Shown here: in pieces, positions 36,001-46,684 of the stretch
How positions within the stretch are numbered: the stretch's first letter is position 1
How the letters are laid out: each line of letters begins with the position of its first letter
Assembly: GCA_032622095.1 (NCBI GenBank)
Contig: CP136061.1
Span: 137,539,587-137,603,586 of the forward strand
Direction of reading: 5' to 3'
DNA length: 64,000 bases
From: Siphonodentalium dalli
Lineage: Eukaryota; Mollusca; Scaphopoda; Gadilida; Siphonodentaliidae
The notes under the pieces: model-generated
Seen by the model: the letters and a program-made list of their open reading frames with translations, nothing else
Database searches by the model: none
What the model was told of the DNA's origin: nothing
Translations under genes and position numbers: made by a program

Positions 36001-36940
36001 TAATACGTTCTATAAGGAGTTTTTGGCGTTCACATTTCACAGCCTCGACATGTGGTGACCTAATTAAGTCGCGTGAACAATTACATCTTATCAACTGTCA
36101 TTTGTATGGGGACGGGAATCAGGACATTCATACAGTGAGTTCGCAAAACAGATACATAGAAGAAAACATAAGTATACTAATCATTATATTAAACTCTTGA
36201 AAAATGAAGGACCTTGAATCATTAGAGGATGGCATGTTAGACTGGGCAAGATAGATACAATTTGTCAAGAGAGATGGAAATGCGTTGAAGACCCATTTGC
36301 AATAGTGGTGACAATGTGCAGTCAAATAGTTTCTTCTGATATAAAATAAAACAGTCAGTTGCACACGACTTTTCAGGATCCTCCAATACTGGAAGCTGAC
36401 AAGGGTATATCACCCGATACAGATAATTTCCTTCAGTTTTAGAACAGACTCATAGCCTAACATAAACAACTTAAAACCTCACACTGTGTCGCTCTGTGTC
36501 GGTTACATATAGCCGATATATAGCAACTTTTATTTTAAACTGAGAACAATTGGCCACTACAACACCATGGACTAATGAGCAACAGGGCATTTCTTTAAAA
36601 CATATTGATCAAGACTATTCTCTATTCCCACCACATGCATGTCCACACTACACAGCATAGGGCATCACCTCAATTTAACCTGAGCAACGCCGGGTAACCC
36701 TGCTAGTACCAAATATGAACGAAACTGGTTAACATTTTTCAAGTTATCGCGCTGAGACACTTAAAATTGCTATAAATAGAAGCAAGTGGCATATCTCTGG
36801 TTAGAAAGTCGGGCGGGCCTAATTTTCTGTGTACAGCTGTCGAACGTGAGAATAAACTCACTTACCAACAAGAGCATCACTAGGGCGTGGCAAAATACGC
36901 CCTTTAGACATTTCGAATTGTACTACCGCAAAATAAAATA
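36001..36940. other. Unassigned intron 6 sequence
   Basis: A minus-strand ORF (36128-36364) lacks splice support. From about 36700 the text begins to resemble the following array (ACCAAATATGAACGAAACTGG). Confidence 0.45.
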
Positions 36941-36963
36941 ATACTTGGAGCTTATATTTGAAG

Positions 36964-38522
36964 AAAATCTGATATACCCCTAATTTCAATGCCAAAATGC
37001 AGTCAAATTCTAAGTCGAATAATGGCCGTAACTCATGTGAAAATAATTAGACAGAACCTATATGCGAACTTGGCTTGTAGTTTTAGCTGGGAAATACACA
37101 TACCAGCTTTGGTTCAGATCAAATAATCAAAACTGGAGTTATCGGTCAGAAACCGAAATGTTATGAAATTGGTAAAATTATAAGTCGAAAAAGGGCCGTA
37201 ACTCATGTAAAGATAATTGAACGGAACCCATATTCGAACTTGGCCTGTATCTTTAGCCGGGAAATACACATACCAAATTTGGTTCAGATCAAATAATCCA
37301 AACTGGAGTTATCGGTCGGAAACCAAAATTTTAACAGATGATCAAATTCTAAGTTGAATAAAAGGTCGGTAGACCTCATGTCCGCCTCTAAGTATCGGCT
37401 TGATACGACCGTTGTTTGCTCATAAAAACCTGTCTTTAGTGCTAGTAAACCTACATACCAAATTTATTTCATTCAGTACAGTCATTTACTAAAGTTATCA
37501 TCCGGAAACCTCAAATTGGCAAAAATTCTAAGTCAAAAGGGGACATAACTCTGGTGAAAATTGGCGGGCGGATCCGAATTCGAACTTGACCTGTGTTTTG
37601 CTGGGAGAAAGACACATACCAAATTTGGTTTAAATCTGATTAACTCTACTAAAGTTATCATCCCGACACCAACTTTTGGGGTTTTATATGTCGGCTCGGC
37701 GGACAAAAATGTGCCATAACTCTCGCAAAAATTATCGGATTAAACCGAAATTCGAACTTGAGCTGTATTTTGATATAAGTATCCACAAAAAAACGGGTTT
37801 TGCATATAAATAATCCAAAATCAAGTTATCATCCGGAAACCAAAAAACAGAAGAAAAACTGAATTTTCTATATCGAAAAAGGGGCATAACTCTGCCAAAA
37901 ATGGTCGGGCAGAACCCAAGTTCGAACTTGACCTGTGTTTTGCTGGGAGAAAGTAATATACCAAATTTGGTTTGAATCCGATTAACTCTACTAAAGTTAT
38001 CATCCGGAAACCAACTTTCAGGGGTTTTCTAAGTAAAAAAAGGGGCATAACTCTGGTGAAAATTGGCGGACGGAACCAGAATTCGAACTTGACCTGTCTT
38101 TTCTGCTAGTAAACCCACATACCAAATTTAATTTAATTTGGTTCACTCTAACTAAAGTTATCATCCGGAAACCTCGGACGCACGCACGCACGCATGTGCT
38201 GATTATAATAGTCCTCCGAACCCGTTGGGTCAGCGGACAAAAAGGGCCATAGCTCATGTAAAAATATCTGGACGGAACCCATATTCGAACTTGGCCTGTA
38301 TCTTTAGCTGGGAAATACACATACCAACTTTGGTTCAGATCAAATAATCCAAACTGGAGTTATCGGTCGGAAACCAAAAATGTTAACAGACGAACAAATT
38401 CTAAGTCGAAAAAGGGCCATAACTCATGTAAAAATAATTGGACGGAACCCATATTCAAACTTGGCCTGTATCTTTAGCTGGGAAATACACATACCATCTT
38501 CGGTTCAGATCAAATAATCCAA
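36964..38522 (+). repeat. Long tandem duplication, unit 1 (1559 bp)
   Basis: The unit has about nine monomers of about 160-200 bp built on AAAAAGGGCCATAACTCATG, CCCATATTCGAACTTGGCCT, GGGAAATACACATACC, AATTTGGTTCAGATCAAATA and GGAGTTATCGGTCGGAAACC. It is repeated almost exactly as unit 2. The ORFs at 37821-38048 and 38018-38320 are within monomers and have no coding meaning. Confidence 0.92.
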
Positions 38523-40081
38523 AAAATCTGATATACCCCTAATTTCAATGCCAAAATGCAGTCAAATTCTAAGTCGAATAATGGCCGTAACTCATGTGAA
38601 AATAATTAGACAGAACCTATATGCGAACTTGGCTTGTAGTTTTAGCTGGGAAATACACATACCAGCTTTGGTTCAGATCAAATAATCAAAACTGGAGTTA
38701 TCGGTCAGAAACCGAAATGTTATGAAATTGGTAAAATTCTAAGTCGAAAAAGGGCCGTAACTCATGTAAAGATAATTGAACGGAACCCATATTCGAACTT
38801 GGCCTGTATCTTTAGCCGGGAAATACACATACCAAATTTGGTTCAGATCAAATAATCCAAACTGGAGTTATCGGTCGGAAACCAAAATTTTAACAGATGA
38901 TCAAATTCTAAGTTGAATAAAAGGTCGGTAGACCTCATGTCCGCCTCTAAGTGTCGGCTTGATACGACCGTTGTTTGCTCATAAAAACCTGTCTTTAGTG
39001 CTAGTAAACCTACATACCAAATTTATTTCATTCAGTACAGTCATTTACTAAAGTTATCATCCGGAAACCTCAAATTGGCAAAAATTCTAAGTCAAAAGGG
39101 GACATAACTCTGGTGAAAATTGGCGGGCGGATCCGAATTCGAACTTGACCTGTGTTTTGCTGGGAGAAAGACACATACCAAATTTGGTTTAAATCTGATT
39201 AACTCTACTAAAGTTATCATCCCGACACCAACTTTTGGGGTTTTATATGTCGGCTCGGCGGACAAAAATGGGCCATAACTCTCGCAAAAATTATCGGATT
39301 AAACCGAAATTCGAACTTGAGCTGTATTTTGATATAAGTATCCACAAAAAAACGGGTTTTGCATATAAATAATCCAAAATCAAGTTATCATCCGGAAACC
39401 AAAAAACAGAAGAAAAACTGAATTTTCTATATCGAAAAAGGGGCATAACTCTGCCAAAAATGGTCGGGCAGAACCCAAGTTCGAACTTGACCTGTGTTTT
39501 GCTGGGAGAAAGTAATATACCAAATTTGGTTTGAATCCGATTAACTCTACTAAAGTTATCATCCGGAAACCAACTTTCAGGGGTTTTCTAAGTAAAAAAA
39601 GGGGCATAACTCTGGTGAAAATTGGCGGACGGAACCAGAATTCGAACTTGACCTGTCTTTTCTGCTAGTAAACCCACATACCAAATTTAATTTAATTTGG
39701 TTCACTCTAACTAAAGTTATCATCCGGAAACCTCGGACGCACGCACGCACGCACGTGCTGATTATAATAGTCCTCCGAACCCGTTGGGTCGGCGGACAAA
39801 AAGGGCCATAGCTCATGTAAAAATATATGGACGGAACCCATATTCGAACTTGGCCTGTATCTTTAGCTGGGAAATACACATACCAACTTTGGTTCAGATC
39901 AAATAATCCAAACTGGAGTTATCGGTCGGAAACCAAAAATGTTAACAGACGAACAAATTCTAAGTCGAAAAAGGGCCATAACTCATGTAAAAATAATTGG
40001 ACGGAACCCATATTCAAACTTGGCCTGTATCTTTAGCTGGGAAATACACATACCATCTTCGGTTCAGATCAAATAATCCAA
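38523..40081 (+). repeat. Long tandem duplication, unit 2 (1559 bp)
   Basis: The offset from unit 1 is a constant 1559 bp. By eye I see roughly six single-base differences (for example GCACGCATGTG versus GCACGCACGTG). The junction is AATAATCCAAA followed by AAATCTGATATACC. After unit 2 the array finishes normally with GGAGTTATCGATCGG and (ACAG)n at 40114-40160. Confidence 0.92.
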
Positions 40082-40634
40082 ACTGGAGTTATCGATCGGA
40101 AACCAAAAATTTTAACGGACGGACAGACAGACAGACAGACAAACAGACGGACAGACAGACTGATAACATAATTTCAAAAGGGCAAAAAATTGTCAAAATC
40201 CAACAATAAACGGCTATACTATATAGCTTTGGGGCTCTCCATCAGCCCGCCAACCAGACACCCGCCAACCGTCCCTCGTTCAACCATAAGTCGAGTTTTG
40301 ATTAAAAAAAACTTAACTAAAACTGAGTTCTTAGTAACAGAAGCACCTGTTTTCTAATATCTCTGACTCAAAATTAATATAAATAAATAAACTCGTTTAA
40401 CAAAAAATTGTCAGAATCCAACAATAAACAGCTGTTAAATAGTTTTGGGGCTGTCCATCAGCCCGCCCGCCCAGACGCCCGACAACTGTCCCTCGTCAAA
40501 CGATAAGTCGAGATAAAAATGCATTCCTAGTAACAGAAGCATCTGCTGTCTGATCTCTCGGACTCAAAATTAATATGTTGTACCCACAAATCGATACAGA
40601 AAGTTCAGGGAAGAGATCTGCCATCTTTAATTAC
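40082..40634. repeat. Array terminus and two related CCCGCC-rich segments
   Basis: A (GACA)n tract is followed by two similar blocks (CAACAATAAACGGCT, then GGGGCTCTCCATCAGCCCGC; and CAACAATAAACAGCTG, then GGGGCTGTCCATCAGCCCGC), about 210 bp apart, before exon 6. Confidence 0.65.
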
Positions 40635-40799
40635 CTCAGTGGTGTCCAGCGAAGTTTCTGACCTCTGGTTAGATAAAATAAACAGCTTTTTATTCTGGTC
40701 AAGTGCAAAAATAACTTTGTCTGTGAAGACAATCTTCGCTGATCCTGGTGGTACTCCATACACAAATAATGCTGAATGTTCTAAGTTGCTGTCAAAAAT
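40635..40799 (-). CDS. Exon 6 of the same gene (last propeller-like blades)
   Basis: The exon is 165 bp, exactly 55 codons, phase 0 on both sides, with acceptor ATCATTTCAG and donor GTAATT. It reads IFDSNLEHSALFVYGVPPGS, then AKIVFTDKVIFALDQNKKLF, then ILSNQRSETSLDTTE. Two clear strand-turn-strand units (AKIVFTDKVIFALD and KKLFILSNQ) support a propeller. Open reading continues past the donor only into intron sequence. It sits between the satellite arrays of intron 6 and an interrupted R1 repeat copy. Confidence 0.87.
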
Positions 40800-40973
40800 C
40801 TGAAATGATGATGAAATACATATCAGAATGGGTGGAGCCACTGGCTCACAAACATGACGCTATCACCAAATTCACCCTCTGTGGACCTCATTCTGCTTAG
40901 GCCTCAACTGCTATGGAGACAGAATGGATCAGACTGAAGTTCTCCAGTTGAAGTTGGTGATGTTCACCCATTA

Positions 40974-42306
40974 AAGATATGGGCGGCGTTGGCGGTGTGT
41001 ATGCTGTTAAAATATTCACCTCCATCAAAAACCGTAATAAACAGAAAGGATAGTAAAATATGGACAGACTTTGTTCTTATACCAATCAGAAATATGGCAT
41101 AAACAGTATGTTATTGTCAATTTGTTTTTCCTTTGTTATGTAAACAAAAGCAAAAAACGTTACGTTTCCTGGCTTTTGATTAGATCCGGATATGGTAAAC
41201 ACAAAGAGCATTATTTGTTACTGTTTTCCTGATATGGAAATAACAAGCAGTCGCACACGGCGGTATCCCCGGCCGAAATGTGCAGTTGGGGAAGTGAATT
41301 CTCAATAATGTTTGCATTCTCAGTATGTGCTAAACAAGAGGTGGGATTTTGTCGAAAAGCCTGGCTTGCAAACTCATTTTTCGTACTGGTCATGGGAATG
41401 AATAACTCTTGCTGAAAATATCCAGCCGGATCTGGTTTGCAAACTCGTTCTAGATACTGGTCATGTGAACTCATAAACCAAAAATCTTTGAAATCCGTTA
41501 ACATTTGTGGAAATGAGCCCCGTGACGTCGTCCATTTGCACACAAATAAATAAACAAAGTCCAATAACTCTGCTGAAAATATCCGGCCGGACCTGGTTTG
41601 TGAACTCGTTCTAGATACTGGTCATGTGAACTCATATACCAAAAATCTTTGAAATCCGTTGACATTTGTGGAAATGAGCCCTGTGACATCGTCCATTTGC
41701 ACACAAAAAAATAAACAAAGTCCATTAAGTCCGCTTAAAATATCCGGCCGGACCTGGTTTGTGAACTCGTTCTAGATACTGGTCAAGTGAACTCATATAC
41801 CAAATATCTTTGAAATCTGTTGAGATTTGTGGAAATGAGCCCTGTGACGTCGTCTATTTGCTATTTGGTAAATTTGACAAAATTAATAAACAAAGTCCAA
41901 TAACTCCGGTAAAAATATCTGGCGGACCTGGCTTGCAAACTCATTCTAGGTAATGGTCAGGTGAACTCATATACCACAAAACTTTTTAATCCGTTGACAT
42001 TTGTTCAAGTTATGACTCTTACAAATTCGGGACGGACGGACGGCACGACGGACGGAACCCATTCCTATATCCTCCGCAAATTTTCAATGTTTGTGTGATT
42101 AACCAATAGAATTGCGCTGTGTTATGTAAACAGAAGCACAACTTCTCTTGTTTATGTAGACCATCGTACGTCTTGACGACAATATACTATTTACGCGCTG
42201 ATTATGTTTGGCATATGAACAAAACTATATATATTTTAATATTCCTTCTGTTGATGGCGATTTGAACAAATATGAATATTTCTGCAATGAACGCCGCCCG
42301 TGCCTT
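40974..42306. mobile_element. Non-autonomous element, GGGCGGCGTT TIR, TA/TAA target
   Basis: The ends AAGATATGGGCGGCGTT and (inverted) AAGGCACGGGCGGCGTT match imperfectly. Compared with the empty R1 site CATTAGTCACC, the junctions duplicate TA (or TAA, since the edge is ambiguous by one base). It has swallowed, or carries, the tandem array at 41540-42060. There is no transposase. Confidence 0.62.
41390..42060 (+). repeat. Tandem array of about 165-bp units (four)
   Basis: The repeated phrases are TAAACAAAGTCCAATAACTC, ATATCCGGCCGGACCTGGTT, GAACTCGTTCTAGATACTGG, AATCTTTGAAATCCGTTGAC and GTGACGTCGTCCATTTGCAC. The array ends GGACGGACGGCACGACGGAC. The minus ORFs at 41211-41725 are repeat-derived. 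Confidence 0.88.
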
Positions 42307-42490
42307 TAATCACCTCGGTTATGCTATTTATCTTCTGCAAATTATGGGATATAGAAACTTCCCATAAAGGAAAAGTAACTAAAAACAATGTTAATTTGAT
42401 ACAATAGATACTTCCCAGAAGATGAGGCCTAAGCAGAATGAAGTCCCCAGATGGTGAATTTGGTGATGCTAGCCCACTGTGCGGGATAAC

Positions 42491-43360
42491 GTTAAGTCTT
42501 TTTGTACTAAAGAGTTAAGATAGCGTCGTATAAGTGCTTGCGGAATTTTTATTTTTTTTCGCAGAGGCAGTGATGCGCTAACATATTTATGGAAATTTCC
42601 TTGAAGTTCAAAAGATGAAGCTTGAAGATGCACATAAATCATACCCAGACACACAGTATCTGGAGCAGGGTTCTATTGAAACACAATTTCACTGAGAAAT
42701 ATGTATGTGCAAACATGGATTATTAAAATGCCTTATTAATTAACTGGGAAAACAATTAAGACATTATTTTATAATGCGCATCTCGGGATACATGACATTT
42801 GCCACATAGACCTTTTAAGTTTCCGAAGACTGAAGATCAGTCGCTAAGGGCATGTGCACATTGACACTTTGTTAATCAAAGACTAGTCAATGACCGTTTG
42901 TCATTTAGTTGTGTCGGCATTTGCGATTGTCTATGATGTTTTTTTTTTACGGCTGAAGTGCAATGGCATACACAAATAATTCTAGTCAAATGAGTAATTT
43001 AACCTAATTGGTACATATAATTACATCATCAGCAACCAATTGCCTTTATACCCGTAATATGAGAGATGTCTATATTTTTTCTATAAATATGTCAAACAAC
43101 AATGTGTATGATATTACTAAGAGTAAGACCATCAGCAGCGCAAGAGAGCAACGGGAAATAATAGGGATTTTCTGTCCATACTCACAAATATCTCAGCGAT
43201 GCATGAACTGAAATTTGATATGTATATTCTCAAAAGTGGGCAGAGCACCACTAGTTCAAACTTATGTTGGCAAGACACCACAAACCACATTCTAGTTGTA
43301 TATTGTAGTACTTTTTCATGCATGATGTCATTCATGTTATTCAATCAATCGGGATCCCAA
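42491..43360. other. Unassigned intron 5 sequence
   Basis: Several ORFs of 60-70 codons on both strands overlap and lack splice context. Confidence 0.45.
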
Positions 43361-43367
43361 TTAACTA

Positions 43368-43541
43368 CAGTAATGCCCTAAATATTCGACTCCTTAACCA
43401 CAGCAGAATTATGGGTAATTTTTCAGGATTTAGTCACAGAGCTTTCCGATGAATGGCAACAAGCCATATTTCCGACTAAATCCTGAAAAATTACCCATAA
43501 TTCTGCTGTGGTTACAGAGTCGATTATTTAGGGCATTACTG
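43368..43541. mobile_element. TA-flanked palindromic MITE, full length (174 bp)
   Basis: This is the best copy of the family, with CAGTAATGCCCTAAATATTC and the exact-style inverse ending GGGCATTACTG, and TA on both sides. The stem includes GTAATTTTTCAGGATTTAGT and its inverse around a short loop with GAGCTTTCCGATGAATGG. Confidence 0.9.
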
Positions 43542-43612
43542 TAGTGCAATTGGGTGAAATTACCACAGGGGCTGAAATAATGTAATCAACCAAAATATAG
43601 CTATGGATGTGT

Positions 43613-44158
43613 AACAACAAGACAGTCAATGACTGTGGGTCGCTCACCAGACCATAAATACGGAGAAGACTGGGACTATGAAGACTACCATAGTCAATAA
43701 TTGTCAAATCACTTTAAAACAAGTAGTTCTAAACTGGGACACAGGTAGAGGGTCTTTGTTGAATGGTGGGAGGGGATATAGAGGTGCCCACCTTGAAATT
43801 TCTAATTGCACATCCATCCCCTTCCCCCAATAGATCATTGCCCATTACCTCCCAACTGGACCTAACTAAATTACAAATGGTACTTCAAGATCTCCAACTG
43901 TTGGAAATTTATCAAAACCTTACTGATAATACCAGTATATATCAAAATTATTATATGTAATACAGGAATCTACATACCAGTACCAAACATGAATTCACAG
44001 CATAGACAGGGTGAGTGCGGGGGTGTTAAATCTCCTATTTCTGCCCCTAGTTGAACCAAATGTAAATCCCAATCTATGAGATCCATTGATATATTAATCT
44101 CAAATGGTATATTATAGAAGTTGAAGTGAGTTCATTTTCATTAAAATAAGTTACAAAT
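43613..44158 (+). repeat. Rep-A fragments
   Basis: The head segment (CAAGACAGTCAATGACTGTG, CACCAGACC) runs to about 43745. A second fragment near 44020-44150 (TTAAATCTCCTATTTCTGCC, CAATCTATGAGATCCATT) also appears at 17008-17075. The part between is unassigned. Confidence 0.65.
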
Positions 44159-44162
44159 TTAA

Positions 44163-45400
44163 CTCATTCAGTGCCAGGTTTCCTGGGGAAAACGTTGGCT
44201 GGGACCCAGGTTTCCTGTGGAAAAAGCCATAATTTACACTAGCTATATATTTAGTTTGATTATTCAATATTGGAAATAATTGAACTGACAGCAGGAATTG
44301 ATATTATAGGCCCTACTCACGAAGTTCTTTGAAAGTACTATATGGTCATCACATGTCCAACATTTTGTGTTGTCACGGCAACGAGTACTTCAAATTAACA
44401 CCGATTGTGTGAAATTACAAATCTGTTTTATGTGACCATCTAACTAACCTATTCTGTGCAGTTTTAGGCATTTATTTTGCTGGTGGAATAACATAGCATT
44501 ATGTTGTGGCAAGGATCAGAAGTGGGGGGGGGGATAAATGAGACTCTTCGAATTTTATAAATGGGATGACGTTTACAATAACCGATTTACTAGAGAAGCA
44601 GATGCCAAAACAGAAAACAATTTGAAAATCAATCGCTTCTGTTCAATAGGCCTACAACAATTGTTCTATAACTGTGCGGCATTTACTTCCCGTTCATGTG
44701 ATACACATATCTACATGTACAACGTCAATGAATCATCATTTTGGGCCATCGGAGTAACCCGGTGACAATTCTATCGAATTCAGCGCATCGAAAAACCCCT
44801 CACTACCAAATTTCAGTTCGATATATTAGAAGATATAAGAGCAAGCTTACTGTTTTCTATAGTAATTTATCATCGTGGCAAACCCCTTAAGGTACATAGT
44901 TTGATTGACGTAATGCGCACATTGTCCAAATCATCGTTCCTCGAATGTTTGGTGTTAAACCAAGTGTTCGATGGATCAGGGAATGACCGACTTGATATTA
45001 ATCGCCCTTTACGCAATCGAAATCGGTTTCCAATTAACAGATCTGTATGGTGTATACGTTGACCTCTCAGAGAGTTTGAACTCTGCAAGACTTTAGTCAC
45101 GCCCACAAAACACAATTATTCACCACCTATATTCAGATGGATCTATCTCCTGAATGCCTCAACGTACGGAGCTTCCCGATACGTCGTTTGAACAGAGATA
45201 TCTTCAGCTAGGCCATGGTTTACAAGTTGAATATGCGCATGCATGCGCATATAAATAGACCACCTGCCAACCCCCCGCCCCCCCACCAATATTAAATCTG
45301 AGTTTTTCGCCCAGTAGAGCATGTTTTAAACGAGATGTTCTGGGCGATGGATATATCCGTCGCTGTCACATGGATGGCGCTTTCGCCGGCACTGATTGAG
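44163..45400. mobile_element. TTAA-flanked non-autonomous element (1238 bp)
   Basis: TTAA occurs at 44159-44162 and 45401-45404. The TIRs are CTCATTCAGTGCC and, inverted, CTCAATCAGTGCC. There is no transposase ORF. A TTAA target points to piggyBac or Kolobok type. Near the left end CCAGGTTTCCTG occurs twice. Confidence 0.75.
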
Positions 45401-45404
45401 TTAA

Positions 45405-45909
45405 GGGAAGGGTTATCAACATGACACCTCTGATATTTGTTTTTTGAAATCATCAGAATAATACAGACACATCATTATCATAGATGAAAAGAAGTCAATA
45501 GACTATATAAACATAATATAACACTTGCTTGTACAACTGCATAGAACACAGCACATGGTAATTAATGTAATTTAAATTGAAATGTACCACACAAATAAAC
45601 ATTATCTGTGATTAGAGAGAATGGCAAATTATATTGTCAGTGAAAGAGATAACTTCTAAAATAATATTGTGGCATCGGAATGTGAAAGAACAGCATTTGT
45701 AAAAGGGGCACACACACTTACTTCGAACCCTCAATTGGCAAGGGTAACAATCTGTCTGTTCATGATTTTTCTCCCAGACCTCTAGACCGATTTCAACTAA
45801 ATTTTGTGGGATGAGTCGATGTACCGTGGCGAATGTTATAATGTGGTTAGTTTTTCAAAATTAAATTTAAAAATAAAACATTAAATTTTTTTTTAATGTT
45901 TCTTTTTTC
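45405..45909. other. Unassigned intron 5 sequence
   Basis: AT-rich sequence with a poly-A/T run near 45850-45910 leading into Rep-A. Confidence 0.45.
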
Positions 45910-46339
45910 TTCGTTAAATTGAGCAAAGGAATTAAATCTGAAAAACATTTCTGTTTTGGAGTTATGTCCCTGGCTCAGCCCACAATTGACACAGTGACCT
46001 CATTTGAATAAATCTGAACCCTAGTCACCCAAGGACCCTTCATACCAAATATGAACCCATTCAACCCAATGGTGCATGAGAAGAAGTCGTTTTAAGAATT
46101 ACTATGGAGGGAAAGAGTTATGGCCCTGGCTTCACAACTATTTGACCCAGTGACCTCATTTGAACAAATCTGAATTTGAGTCACCCAGGGAACATCCACA
46201 CCAAATATGAACCAATTCGGTCCTATGGATCTAGAGAAGATGTTCAAAGAATTGTTGACAGATGGATGGACGGACGGACAGATGAACAGGCGACGGACGA
46301 GGAGTGGTGATTAGAGCTTCGTCTCAGGTCAGCTAAAAA
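45910..46339 (+). repeat. Rep-A copy with 3' end
   Basis: It runs from GAGTTATGTCCCTGGCTCAG through CACCCAGGGAACATCCACAC and a GGATGGACGGACGG run to AGCTTCGTCTCAGGTCAGCT and AAAA. It directly abuts the inverted-repeat element. Confidence 0.85.
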
Positions 46340-46684
46340 CAATATTTTTCTAAATAAGTAAAATATATATCTCCTAGAAGTATCTTGCCCACTGAACTAT
46401 ATGGTATATCCCCAATATTAACAAGGAAGGGTTAACAAACCCGCGTTGAAAACGGAAAGAAAATTCTGTGGTACATTTTATCCTGTTTCCTGACCGGTAA
46501 CCTCCGATGACGTCATCTCCCAATGTCCATATAAACTCGACGACAGATCGTTATTCTTCACTTTTTCCCCATTAGGACATTCCTCGTGAGCGGGGTGGGT
46601 GCGAAGCCCTGGGAGGGAGCTCAGAGTTCAGTGGGCAAGATACTTCTAGGAGATATATATTTTACTTATTTAGAAAAATATTGT
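46340..46684. repeat. Palindromic left-end duplication of the inverted-repeat element
   Basis: About 60 bp (AATATTTTTCTAAATAAGTA to GTATCTTGCCCACTGAAC) at 46340-46402 is repeated in inverted orientation at about 46630-46684. TATCTTGCCCACTGAACTAT then appears a third time at 46701. The left end is therefore a foldback of its own. Confidence 0.75.
46500..46570 (+). promoter_or_regulatory. CRE palindrome and TATA-like motif inside the left TIR
   Basis: TGACGTCA (about 46507-46514) is followed about 20 bp later by CATATAAACTCG, directed into the element. The mirror arrangement occurs in the right TIR at about 51280-51340. By known promoter logic this could drive inward transcription. This is inference only. 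Confidence 0.4.

Larger units (their letters stand above)
40856..42490. repeat. R1 copy interrupted at 40974-42306
   Basis: The left part has CACCAAATTCACCCTCTGTG to GATGTTCACCCATTA. The right part resumes at TCACCTCGGTTATGC and runs to GATGCTAGCCCACTGTGCGG. The first hairpin is half lost and the second is cut at about 42490. Confidence 0.8.

Noticed and set aside
37821-39879. Paired identical minus-strand ORFs
   Set aside because: They are identical only because of the 1559-bp tandem duplication; no coding signal.
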